From contig DAONEM010000003.1 of NCBI GenBank assembly GCA_035403085.1, positions 1-64,000 on the forward strand: a stretch of 64,000 nt of DNA, given 5' to 3'. Of the stretch, positions 25,902 through 33,943 are shown one piece after another. Under the pieces are notes generated by a model. The model saw only the letters and a program-made list of their open reading frames with translations. It was not told the origin of the DNA and did no database searches. The stretch's first letter is position 1. The number at the start of each line of letters is the position of its first letter. Made by a program: the position numbers and the translations under genes. This DNA comes from JAMOAD01 sp023621955 (GTDB lineage: Bacteria > Acidobacteriota > Aminicenantia > JAMOAD01).

Positions 25902-27136
25902 AGATGGGGAAAAGAATCTCCAAGGCCTTCTTCTTCTCGGCGTTGGCCAGGGGGCTCTACACGGTGAACAACCTGGTCATCTTCGCCTTGGTGGGAAGGG
26001 GGCTGGGGGTACGGGAACTCGGTCTCTTCGGCGGCTCCTTCTTTTTTTACAACCTGGCGGCGGTTCTCTCCGGGTGGGGAATGGTGGTTTACTTCGGGAA
26101 GGAGACGGCCTACTGCCGGGAGAGGCAAGAGGAGAGAAACCGTCTGGTAGGGGAGAACAACTCCGCCCTCCTTGTGGGAGGAGGCTTCTCACTCCTACTG
26201 GCCCTTCTTCTCCCCACTTTCTACAAGGTTCTTTCGCCGGATCTTCTCTTCTTGGCGGTTCTGGCAGGAATCGTCACGGGGTGGGAGAGAAACCTCTCGG
26301 GCTTCTTCCTGGGAGAGGAGAGGATGGTGGAGGAGTTCTTCTGCCAGCTCCTTCTTCTGACACTGACGACTCTCCCCCTGCTCCTGTGGCGGGGGTGGAA
26401 CCTCTCTCTGCTCTACGTGGTCAGGACGGCGGCCTTCCTCTTGGTGAACCTGATCAAGCTCTCTCTGCTCCGGGGCCGGTTTCCTCTCTTCTCGCCCCTC
26501 TTCAGGCGTTCCTTTCACTGGAAGGAGACGGGTAGCTTCCTCTTCTCCGAAATCGTCATCTTCTTGGAGAAGCAGGGCGACCTTTTCATCCTAACCCTCC
26601 TGATCGCCCCCGAGGCCCTGGCCGCCTACTTTCTCGCCATGCGGATCTACCAGGGTTTCTGCCTCTTCGCGGAGGTGGCCAACCTGGGACTCACCCCCTT
26701 CATCTCCAGGAGCTTCCGGGGAATGGAAGAGCTCTCCTACAACACCCTTCAGAAGATCTCCCTCTGGTCTCTCTTCCTCTTCGGCTCCCTCTTCGGAGTC
26801 TTCCTCTTCCTCTTCCGAAGACCCCTGGCCGCTCTCTTCTCACCGGAGTCGGCCTCCCAGACCGCCACCTTTCTCCTTCCTCTCTCCCTCCTTCTCGCCT
26901 TTCGGTTCGTCTCCTTCGGAACCGGGAACATGTTGACGGCGACACGGCACCAACCGCTCCGTTTCGTTCTTAACTCCCTCTGTGCCCTGGTCATGCTTGT
27001 GGGGTTCGTCCTGGGAGGAAAGTTTTACGGAGTCTGGGGAATCTTGGTCGTGAGGATCGGCGGCGACCTCCTCCTCTTCCTCCTGAACGGTGGAGCCCTC
27101 ATCTACGTTTCCCGCAGAGAGGCGGTGAACCCATGA
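25898..27136 (+). CDS. wzx-like: oligosaccharide flippase (Wzx-like)
   Basis: A 412-residue integral membrane protein with 12 or so hydrophobic segments distributed over the whole length, of the MOP/polysaccharide-transport superfamily. The N-terminal GKRISKAFFFSALARGLYTVNNLVIFALVGRGLG segment, spread over the first helix and loop, is typical. Mid-protein 'FLEKQGDLFILTLLIAPEALAAYFLAMRIYQ' matches the flippase TM7-8 region. It should flip the undecaprenyl-linked repeat unit to the periplasm for Wzy polymerisation. ATGA overlaps at both ends indicate coupling with the GT-C-like gene and the next GT4 gene. Confidence 0.85.
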   Translation: MKMGKRISKAFFFSALARGLYTVNNLVIFALVGRGLGVRELGLFGGSFFFYNLAAVLSGWGMVVYFGKETAYCRERQEERNRLVGENNSALLVGGGFSLLLALLLPTFYKVLSPDLLFLAVLAGIVTGWERNLSGFFLGEERMVEEFFCQLLLLTLTTLPLLLWRGWNLSLLYVVRTAAFLLVNLIKLSLLRGRFPLFSPLFRRSFHWKETGSFLFSEIVIFLEKQGDLFILTLLIAPEALAAYFLAMRIYQGFCLFAEVANLGLTPFISRSFRGMEELSYNTLQKISLWSLFLFGSLFGVFLFLFRRPLAALFSPESASQTATFLLPLSLLLAFRFVSFGTGNMLTATRHQPLRFVLNSLCALVMLVGFVLGGKFYGVWGILVVRIGGDLLLFLLNGGALIYVSRREAVNP

Positions 27137-28260
27137 AACCTCTCCGGTTCCTCTACATGCTCCACCTCCCACCTCCCTTCCACGGGGCGGCTCTGACGGA
27201 AAAGAGGCTCTTGGAGATGGACCTCTCCCCTTTGACGGTGGAGAAGGTTCTCCTGGAGATCCGGATGACCGATCGGATGGAGGAGCTAAGGCGGTTCCGG
27301 TTTCACAAGGTCCGTCTCGCCCTGGGGCTTCTCTTCCGTCTTCTCAGGTTTTCCAAGGAAGAGCCCTTCGACGTCGCCTTGTTCGCCTTTACGAGCCGAG
27401 GGTGGGCCCTTCTGAGGGACGCGCTTCTCATGAGAGTTCTCAAGGGGAGGTCCCGCCACATCATCGTCTACTTCTCAGACAGGATTCCCTTCTCCCCCGG
27501 ATGGGCCAGGAGGCTCTTGCGGGGTTCCATGAACGGGTGCTGGATCATTCTCCATACTCCTCTTCTCTACAAGGGGCATGAAGAGCTCTTTCCCCGGGAG
27601 AGGGTCTTCTTCCTGCCCAACGGGCTTCCCGTGGATGTGGACGACAGAAGCGCGGCGGAGTGGCTTGCCCGCAGGAGGGTGAGGTCGGGTGGTCCCATAA
27701 GGCTCCTCTTTCTCTCCCACATGGTCCGTTCCAAGGGCCTTTTCACGTTGATCGAGGCCCTCTCTTTGCTCTCTGCGGAGGGAGTGGACTTCCTGGTCAC
27801 CTTCGTCGGAGCCTTTCAGAAGGAGGGGGACCGGCTTCACTTCCTGAAGGAGATAGAAGGGAGAGGCCTCTCCGGGAAGGTCTCCTGGTGCGGCTCCGTT
27901 CTGGGCGACGAGAAATGGCGGTACTACGCCGAGGCGGATATCTTCGTCTTTCCCACCCAGATGGAAGCCTTCGGTAACGTGGCTGTGGAGGCGATGGAGG
28001 CGGCTCTTCCGGTCGTTGCGTCCCGAGAGGGCTCCTTGCCGGAGATTATCCAGGAGGGTGAGACCGGACTCCTGGTCGCCGCGGGGGACTCCCGGGAGCT
28101 GGCGGACGCGATAGCGGAGCTAAGCGGGGATCCAGAGCGGAGGGCCGAATTCGGCAGGAGGGGGCGGGAGCGTTTTCTCAGACTTTACACCCAAAGAACC
28201 TACCGCGAGAGGGTTGTGACCTTTCTCGAGAGGCTCCTGGTAGGGGGAAAGGGGGAGTGA
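27133..28260 (+). CDS. GT4 family glycosyltransferase
   Basis: A 375-residue GT-B enzyme. The N-terminal YMLHLPPPFHGAALTEKRLLE contains a glycine-rich acceptor loop with His. The donor domain includes RLLFLSHMVRSKGLFTLIEAL and the E-x7-E motif in FVFPTQMEAFGNVAVEAMEAALPV, with the typical EGETGLLVAAGDSRELADAI end. Four-base overlaps (ATGA, GTGA) join it to the flippase gene upstream and the WecG-like gene downstream. Cytoplasmic polysaccharide assembly enzyme; donor sugar unknown. Confidence 0.92.
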   Translation: MKPLRFLYMLHLPPPFHGAALTEKRLLEMDLSPLTVEKVLLEIRMTDRMEELRRFRFHKVRLALGLLFRLLRFSKEEPFDVALFAFTSRGWALLRDALLMRVLKGRSRHIIVYFSDRIPFSPGWARRLLRGSMNGCWIILHTPLLYKGHEELFPRERVFFLPNGLPVDVDDRSAAEWLARRRVRSGGPIRLLFLSHMVRSKGLFTLIEALSLLSAEGVDFLVTFVGAFQKEGDRLHFLKEIEGRGLSGKVSWCGSVLGDEKWRYYAEADIFVFPTQMEAFGNVAVEAMEAALPVVASREGSLPEIIQEGETGLLVAAGDSRELADAIAELSGDPERRAEFGRRGRERFLRLYTQRTYRERVVTFLERLLVGGKGE

Positions 28261-29236
28261 TCGAAAACCGGAGCGTTCCCCTCTTCGGTCTCTCCCTCTC
28301 CCTCCTCTCCCTGGAAGAGGCGGCCTTTTTTCTGATCGAAGGTACCCCCGAGAGCCCCCGGGCCGCCATGACCCTCAGCCTTCCCATGGTGGGGCCTCTC
28401 GAGAAGAACGCCTCTTACCGATCGGCCATGGAGAGGGCGGAGATCGTTCTTCCCGACGGAATCGGCGTCGTTGTCGCTTCGAGAATCCTCCACGGTTCGG
28501 GAGTGCCGAAGTCCAGGGTCTCCGGCCCCGATCTCTTCCTGACCCTTTGTGCTCAGGCCCACCTCCAGCACCTCTCCTTCTTCTTTCTTGGCTCTACCCC
28601 TGAGGTTTTGGAGAGAATCCGCACTCGGTTAGCCCGGGAGTACCCCGGAGTGGTATGGGCAGGGGCCTACTCTCCACCCTTCGGTGAGTGGGGGGAAGAG
28701 GAGGAGCGGAGGATCCTTGAGAAGATCGCATCCTCGGGCGCAGACATCCTCTGGGTGGGGATGACGGCTCCGAAACAGGAGCTTTGGATCGACGCCCACA
28801 GGGAGGAACTGAAGCTCCGCGGAGCCGCGGCGGTGGGCGCGGCCTTTGACTTCTTCGCCGAAACCAGGCCGAGGGCGCCCCTGTGGATGCAGAGGGCGGG
28901 GTTGGAGTGGCTCTACAGAACCCTCCAGGAACCACGGCGGATGGGAAAANNNNNNNNNNNNNNNNNNNNNNNNNNNNNNNNNNNNNNNNNNNNNNNNNNN
29001 NNNNNNNNNNNNNNNNNNNNNNNNNNNNNNNNNNNNNNNNNNNNNNNNNGGCGGGGTTGGAGTGGCTCTACAGAACCCTCCAGGAACCACGGCGGATGGG
29101 AAAACGGTACTTCCTCTCTCTAGGGCCTTTTCTGAGAGCCTTTCTCAGGGAGGTTTACCGGAAGAGGCGGGAGAGGTATAATAAAAAAAGCGAGAACGGG
29201 GGCAAAACCGGTGAGAAGGGTCACGGAGATTCATGA
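28257..29236 (+). CDS. wecG/tagA-like: WecG/TagA/CpsF family glycosyltransferase, split by assembly gap
   Basis: GT26 enzyme that adds the second sugar (often a ManNAc derivative) to a lipid-linked HexNAc. Motifs: ITLSLPMVGPLEK-like substrate loop (seen here as MTLSLPMVGPLEKNASYR), VLPDGIGVVVASR, FFLGSTPEVLERI, ADILWVGMTAPKQELWI and AAAVGAAFDFFAETRPRAP. The coordinates include 100 N. The 55 bp before the gap (28895-28949) are repeated exactly after it (29050-29104). Removing the gap plus one copy restores one continuous 274-residue frame ending in a TGA at 29234-29236. The gene is therefore probably intact in the organism. The GTG start overlaps the previous stop; the 3' end overlaps the next gene by 26 bp. 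Confidence 0.85.
28895..28949 (+). repeat. left copy of a 55-bp contig-end duplication
   Basis: This 55-bp stretch is identical to 29050-29104 on the other side of the N run. Both copies encode the same WecG residues (AGLEWLYRTLQEPRRMGK). Best read as overlapping contig ends that were scaffolded and not merged. Confidence 0.9.
28950..29049. other. assembly gap, 100 N
   Basis: Exactly 100 undetermined bases, the conventional placeholder for a gap of unknown size. The flanking identical 55-mers imply the true gap length is about minus 55 bp, meaning no sequence is missing. Confidence 0.97.
29050..29104 (+). repeat. right copy of a 55-bp contig-end duplication
   Basis: Exact copy of 28895-28949. 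After it the WecG-like frame continues without interruption (RYFLSLGPFLRAFLREVY). Confidence 0.9.
29154..29182 (+). promoter_or_regulatory. promoter with consensus -10, inside the wecG-like 3' end
   Basis: TTTACC (29154-29159), a 17-bp spacer, and a perfect TATAAT (29177-29182) preceded by GG. It lies 29 bp upstream of the GTG start of the acetyltransferase gene. The 13-mer GGAGAGGTATAAT also occurs at the pbpC promoter on the other strand. Confidence 0.6.
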
Positions 29237-29708
29237 TACGGTGAGAATCGTCGATGTCGAAATGGGCGAAGGGGTGAAATATTTCGCCTTCGTCAACCTT
29301 TACGGTTGCTCCATCGGTGAGGAGACGAAGATAGGAACCTTCGTGGAGGTTCAGAAAGGGGCCTCTATCGGGAAAAGGTGTAAGGTCTCTTCCCATACTT
29401 TTATCTGCGAAGGGGTCGAGATTGGGGACGGGGTCTTCATAGGCCACAACGTCACCTTCATCAACGATAAACACCCCCGCGCCGTCAACGCCGACGGGAG
29501 CCTGCAGGGGGAAGAGGATTGGACCCTCCTGAAGACCTCCGTCGGTTCCGGGGCCTCCTTGGGCTCCTCGGTGACCGTCATGGGAGGGATCACCATCGGC
29601 GAGGGGGCCGTGGTCGGCGCCGGAAGCGTGGTTACCAAGGATGTCCCCGCCCATACCGTTGTGGTCGGGAACCCGGCGCGTCCGCTGGTTCGGGGAAAGG
29701 ACGAATGA
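29211..29708 (+). CDS. left-handed beta-helix N-acetyltransferase (WlbB/WbpD-like)
   Basis: A 165-residue hexapeptide-repeat acyltransferase. Repeats of the [LIV]-G-x4 type run through most of it: IGEETKIGTFVEVQKGASIGKRC, VEIGDGVFIGHNVTFIND, GITIGEGAVVGAGSVVTKDVPAHTVVVGNPARP. Family members acetylate amino groups of nucleotide sugars with acetyl-CoA (WlbB, WbpD, QdtC). A WlbA-like oxidoreductase is encoded two genes downstream, which supports a role in making a diacetamido or amino sugar. The start is a GTG inside the preceding gene's last 26 bp. The stop overlaps the next ATG (ATGA). Confidence 0.85.
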   Translation: MRRVTEIHDTVRIVDVEMGEGVKYFAFVNLYGCSIGEETKIGTFVEVQKGASIGKRCKVSSHTFICEGVEIGDGVFIGHNVTFINDKHPRAVNADGSLQGEEDWTLLKTSVGSGASLGSSVTVMGGITIGEGAVVGAGSVVTKDVPAHTVVVGNPARPLVRGKDE

Positions 29709-31093
29709 GGGAACGGATCCAGAACGGAGCCCTGGCCGGGGTCGATCTTCTGGTCTTTCTTGTCGTTTATCTGGCCGGGACCTTTCTCCTGCACCGCCCA
29801 CCCGCAGTCATCCCCGCCGCCCTCCTCCTCTTCCTCTTCTCCTTCTCCTTCTGGTACCATCGCCTCTTTACGCCTCTCCTCTTCGCCTCCCGGATGGGTT
29901 ACACCTCCCTTCTGCTCAACGCCCTGTTGGTGGTCTTCCTGCTCTTCGCCGGGACCTGGTGGCTTCTCCTCAAGTCCCTCTGGCCCACGACCTCTCGTCT
30001 CCTCATCCTCTTCACCTTCGTCCTTTTCACCCTCTACGCCTTCTTGTTCCGTTACTCCTTGGGACGCTTCTTCCTCTCCCGGACGCCGGTGGCCCTCCTC
30101 CTGAGGCCGGAACACCGGAAAAGCTTCCGCCGGGAGTATGCCTCGGTCTTCACCACCGTTCAGGAGCTCAAGGGGGAGGAGGAGCTCGACCGGGTGAAGA
30201 GGGGGATCCTCCTGATCAGTTACCGTGCCTCCCCGGGTGTGACCAGCAGGGCCGAGATGTGGGGGGATTACCTGGAGAGCGTTAAGAGGATCAAGGCGGG
30301 AGTTCGGGGGAAGTCTGTGCGCATTCTCTTCTTCCACCCTGAAAACGCCTCTCTGGTGGCCCCGGTCCCCACTATTCTCCTGGACGACCTTCCGGCCCTG
30401 GAAGCGACACCTTCCCGGCGCCTCTTCTACAGGAGCATTGCCAAACCTTTCCTGGACAAGACGCTGGCCCTCCTCGGCCTTCCCTTCTTGGCCCTTGCCT
30501 TCTGCTTCGTCGCCCCTATGAACGCGGTACGCTTCGGTTTGCCGGTCCTCTTCCGGCAGTGGCGCCTGGGGAGAGACCGGAAACCCTTCAGACTCTACAA
30601 GTTCCGCTCCATGAGAATCCTTTCGGGATCCCGGAAGGGGGAGAAGGATGAGACCCACCTTCGTTACCTGCTGACCCTTCTCAACGAAGAGGCCTCTCTG
30701 CCCTGGAACGATGGAGGCGGGGAGAGACCTGAACGGAGGGCTCGGAAGCTGAGAAACCGGCAGGAGAGCGATTTCTGGGGGACCATTCTGAGAAAGAGCA
30801 GTGTCGACGAACTCCCTCAGCTGATCAACGTCCTCCAGGGGCAGATGTCTTTGGTCGGACCCCGTCCGGCTCTGGACTACGAGGTGGACCTCTACCCCTC
30901 CTGGTCGCTCCAGCGCTTTCAGGGTCCCCAGGGGCTGACCGGGCTTTGGCAGGTGTCGGGTCGGAGCGTTTTGCCGCTCCATACGGCCCTCTTCATGGAT
31001 GGCTACTACACCTTGGAGTATAACTTCTTGATGGATTTTCGGATCCTCTTCGGAACGGCGAGGACCCTCTTCAGCTTTTCGCAGGTCTTCTAG
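29705..31093 (+). CDS. polyprenyl-phosphate sugar-1-phosphate transferase (WbaP/WcaJ-like)
   Basis: A 462-residue polyisoprenyl-phosphate hexose-1-phosphate transferase. The N-terminal third has four or five membrane helices. A central soluble domain (about 150-250) follows. The C-terminal bacterial sugar transferase core is complete: LFRQWRLGRDRKPFRLYKFRSM, SVDELPQLINVLQGQMSLVGPRP (catalytic DE and PRP motif) and LTGLWQVSGRS. It initiates a lipid-linked repeat unit at the inner membrane. It is the second initiating enzyme in the locus, besides the TagO/WecA type at 20860, so two distinct glycans are probably made. An upstream in-frame start in the previous gene was rejected for the ATGA overlap. 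Confidence 0.92.
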   Translation: MRERIQNGALAGVDLLVFLVVYLAGTFLLHRPPAVIPAALLLFLFSFSFWYHRLFTPLLFASRMGYTSLLLNALLVVFLLFAGTWWLLLKSLWPTTSRLLILFTFVLFTLYAFLFRYSLGRFFLSRTPVALLLRPEHRKSFRREYASVFTTVQELKGEEELDRVKRGILLISYRASPGVTSRAEMWGDYLESVKRIKAGVRGKSVRILFFHPENASLVAPVPTILLDDLPALEATPSRRLFYRSIAKPFLDKTLALLGLPFLALAFCFVAPMNAVRFGLPVLFRQWRLGRDRKPFRLYKFRSMRILSGSRKGEKDETHLRYLLTLLNEEASLPWNDGGGERPERRARKLRNRQESDFWGTILRKSSVDELPQLINVLQGQMSLVGPRPALDYEVDLYPSWSLQRFQGPQGLTGLWQVSGRSVLPLHTALFMDGYYTLEYNFLMDFRILFGTARTLFSFSQVF

Positions 31094-31106
31094 GAGGTTG
31101 ACGCCC

Positions 31107-32099
31107 ATGGGAATTAGCGTCGGAGTCATCGGGGCGGGGTACTGGGGCAAGAACATCGTCCGTAACCTGCTCTCCCTACCCGGTCATGGGGATGTTTGGA
31201 TCTACGATCAGCGCAGGAGCGTCGCCGAGGAGCTTAGTGCGGCGTATCCGACACTGAAGGTTGCCTCTTCCCTGGAAGAGTTGCTGAAAAACGACAACCT
31301 TCAGGCCCTCATGGTCGTCACCCCCCCCAGCGAACACTACTCTTTGGGGAAGAAGATTCTCGAAGCGGGAAAGCACCTCTACGTGGAGAAACCCTTCGTC
31401 ACCTCTATGAGAGAAGCGACGGAGTTGATCGAAGACGCTGAGCGGAAGAACCTGCGGCTCATGAGCGGCCACACCTTTCTCTACAGTCCGGCGGTTCGCA
31501 AGATCCGCGACCTTGTCATGAGCGGAGACTTGGGAAAGATTCACTTCTTCTCTTTCCGGAGGGTGAACCTGGGAATCCACCGCAGTGACGTGAACGTTGT
31601 CTGGGACCTTCTTCCCCACGACCTTTCCATGCTCCTCTACTGGTTGGGGGAAGACGAGGAGTTGCAGGAGGGCGGAGCCTTCATGAAGACGGTTTACGGG
31701 AACCATCCTGACGTCGCCTTCCTCTCCCTCTCCTTCCGCAGTGGCGCCGTGGCGGAGGGGCTCGTCAGCTGGCTCTCGCCACGGAAGATCAGAGAAACCC
31801 TGATCGTCGGCGACCGAAAGATGGTGGTCTACAACGATATGGAGTTGGAAGAGAAGATCAAGGTGTATGACAAGAAGATCGAGGCCCTGGAGCCGAAAGA
31901 TTTTGGGGAGTACCATCTCTCCTATCGCGCCGGGGATGTGATGAGCCCCCACATCGATGGGACCGAGCCTCTGACCCTCATGGTGAAGGACTTTGTCGAA
32001 AGCATCCGGGAGGGGCGCGCTCCCCTGAGCGACGGCCTCTTCGCCCTCCGGGTGGTTCGGGGGATCTTGACCCTTCTGGAGAGAGGCCGCTTTTCATGA
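31107..32099 (+). CDS. Gfo/Idh/MocA family oxidoreductase (WlbA-like)
   Basis: A 330-residue NAD(P)-dependent sugar dehydrogenase. The N-terminal Rossmann fold starts VGVIGAGYWGKNIVRNLLSL. The conserved EKP loop is present in AGKHLYVEKPFVTSM. MSGHTFLYSPAVRKIRDLV and the active-site His in WDLLPHDLSMLLYWL fit the WlbA/WbpB subgroup, which oxidises UDP-N-acetylglucosaminuronate at C3. The start is ATG 31107, 9 nt after AGGAGG (31092-31097); an in-frame TTG at 31098 is too close to that site. The partner aminotransferase (WlbC/WbpE type) is not visible in the window. Confidence 0.88.
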   Translation: MGISVGVIGAGYWGKNIVRNLLSLPGHGDVWIYDQRRSVAEELSAAYPTLKVASSLEELLKNDNLQALMVVTPPSEHYSLGKKILEAGKHLYVEKPFVTSMREATELIEDAERKNLRLMSGHTFLYSPAVRKIRDLVMSGDLGKIHFFSFRRVNLGIHRSDVNVVWDLLPHDLSMLLYWLGEDEELQEGGAFMKTVYGNHPDVAFLSLSFRSGAVAEGLVSWLSPRKIRETLIVGDRKMVVYNDMELEEKIKVYDKKIEALEPKDFGEYHLSYRAGDVMSPHIDGTEPLTLMVKDFVESIREGRAPLSDGLFALRVVRGILTLLERGRFS

Positions 32100-33943
32100 G
32101 GTTGACCCTCTTTAAAGCCTCCGCCCTCCTCTCCGGAGCGATCGCCTTCCTTGCGGTTGCCCTTTTCATCGGCTTCCTGCCCCTGACCATCCTCATGGTC
32201 GGAGCCGGGTACCTCTTGGGAAGGTTGAAAGGGTCCAAGGGGATTCCTCTCCTCCTCTTCGCCCTTCCCTGGGTGAACGCGCTCCCTTCCCTCGCCTTCA
32301 ACGGCTACCCCTTCAACACCATGGCCCCCCTCCTCTTCCTCCTTCTCGGGTTTCTTCTGGCCAAGAGACCCAGGTTTGGCGACTCCGCCGAGAGGGAGGG
32401 GTGGATGGCCCCTTACTCTCTCCTCTTGCTCCTCCTTTGGCTCTCCGTCTTTTTCGTCTTCTTCCGGTGGAGCAACCTTCTTCACTCTCCCCTGGCCCTC
32501 TTCCGGGACACCCCGGTGGCCTTGACGGGGGAGCGTCTCTCCTTCGCGCTCATCTACCCGGTCATCACCCTCTTCCTCTACTCCCTCTCCCCGTGGATCT
32601 ACTTCCTCCTGAGGAGGGAGCCTCTGGAGGAGAGGGTTCTCTTCCGCTCCTTGGCCTTGGGCTACCTTCCCTCCTTCCTCCTCGTCTTACTGCAAAGGTT
32701 CGTGAGCCACCGTCTCTTCGCCCAGGAGTGGTGGGGGAGGATCGGGCAGTTCAACGGGGGCTTCTCAGATTTCAACGCCCACGGTTTCTTCGCCGGAATT
32801 CTCTTGCTGTGGGCCCTTTCCAGGCTCCTGATGAAAAGGGAGTCCCTCTTCTCCCTGACCGTCTCCGTGAGCGCTCTGGCTGGCGGGGCCCTCTCGGGAA
32901 GTCGAACCTTCTTCCTCTTCCTTCTCATGGGGCTCTTCCTCTTTCTCTCCGCCAAGTCTGTGAAGAGGTGGGCCAAAGCTCTCTTCCTGTGCGGGATGGT
33001 GGTGGCCCTCCTGGTCGTCGGCGGGACCATGAAGAGACGGGTGGGAAAATCCCTCCAAACGGTGACCGCCTCTTTCCGGCAGGGTTATCAGGCGGTCTTC
33101 CCCGCTCTGGACAAGGTTTCCAACGGGAGGGTGACCATGGCGGAGAGAACCATCGCCTACCTGAGTTCCTCCCCCCTGGTGGGGATCGGCGCCGGCCACT
33201 TCCTCTTCTCCGGTAAGAACCTCATCTACCCCGAGAGACGCCTGGAGGACCTGGCTTTGAACCAGTACCTTCAGGTGGGGGCCGAGCTCGGTTTGATCGG
33301 CCTGGCCGTCTTCCTCTCCTTCCTCTTCCGTCTTCTCTCTTCTCGCAGGGGGCTCTCCCGGTTCCTTTTGGGCGCCTTGGCCTTCTCCCTCCTCTTCAAC
33401 AACTACTTCTGGTTCCCCGAGGCCATTCTCCTCTTCTGGGTTCTGGCGGCAATGGAAGGGGGATTCGATACCCAACCCCCTCCCCACAGGTGGATAGGAG
33501 CCTTTGTGCTCCTCCTCGCCTTAGGGGCCAACCTGGCGGTCCTCTCCCGTCTCGATCCGGTCAACCCCTTCCGCAGGCACAACCGCTCATACGACTACGG
33601 CCTTTGGGCAAAAGAGGCGGACTCCCGGGGGTCTTTCCGGTGGACCCGGGGCGAAGGGGGAATCTACCTCTACCCCTCTTCCTCCAGAAGGGTGAGACTC
33701 TTCTGCGCCGCCCCCCTGGAGAAGTTTCCCGGAAAAGAACAGCGAATCACCCTCTTCTGGCGCGGAAAGAGGTGGAGCGAGAGGGCCGTGAGGGAGCAAG
33801 GCTTTCAGGAGTGGACCCTTCCCCCCGGAGAAGGCTTCCTCGAGCTTCGGATCTCGCCCGCCTTCGTCCCTCTCCGACTCGGTCTCGGTGGGGATCCCAG
33901 GGAGCTGGGAGCCCAACTCTTCTTGCACGGAGCGACCCCATGA
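32096..33943 (+). CDS. O-antigen polymerase/ligase-like membrane protein (Wzy/WaaL family)
   Basis: A 615-residue protein with about 12 hydrophobic segments over residues 1-470 and a soluble C-terminal domain of roughly 130 residues. The Wzy_C/O-antigen ligase signature is visible: a large periplasmic loop with FNAHGFFAGILLLWAL and SGSRTFFLFLL, then GIGAGHFLFSGKNL and LNQYLQVGAELGLIGLAVFLSFLF. It should polymerise flipped repeat units or ligate them to an acceptor. The soluble tail, with beta-sandwich-like pattern, is unusual for the family. ATGA overlaps join it to genes on both sides. Confidence 0.82.
   Translation: MRLTLFKASALLSGAIAFLAVALFIGFLPLTILMVGAGYLLGRLKGSKGIPLLLFALPWVNALPSLAFNGYPFNTMAPLLFLLLGFLLAKRPRFGDSAEREGWMAPYSLLLLLLWLSVFFVFFRWSNLLHSPLALFRDTPVALTGERLSFALIYPVITLFLYSLSPWIYFLLRREPLEERVLFRSLALGYLPSFLLVLLQRFVSHRLFAQEWWGRIGQFNGGFSDFNAHGFFAGILLLWALSRLLMKRESLFSLTVSVSALAGGALSGSRTFFLFLLMGLFLFLSAKSVKRWAKALFLCGMVVALLVVGGTMKRRVGKSLQTVTASFRQGYQAVFPALDKVSNGRVTMAERTIAYLSSSPLVGIGAGHFLFSGKNLIYPERRLEDLALNQYLQVGAELGLIGLAVFLSFLFRLLSSRRGLSRFLLGALAFSLLFNNYFWFPEAILLFWVLAAMEGGFDTQPPPHRWIGAFVLLLALGANLAVLSRLDPVNPFRRHNRSYDYGLWAKEADSRGSFRWTRGEGGIYLYPSSSRRVRLFCAAPLEKFPGKEQRITLFWRGKRWSERAVREQGFQEWTLPPGEGFLELRISPAFVPLRLGLGGDPRELGAQLFLHGATP

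Noticed and set aside
28895..29104. True 55-bp direct repeat or mobile-element target duplication
   Set aside because: The copies flank an N run of exactly 100, and merging them restores an intact gene frame, so it is an assembly artefact.
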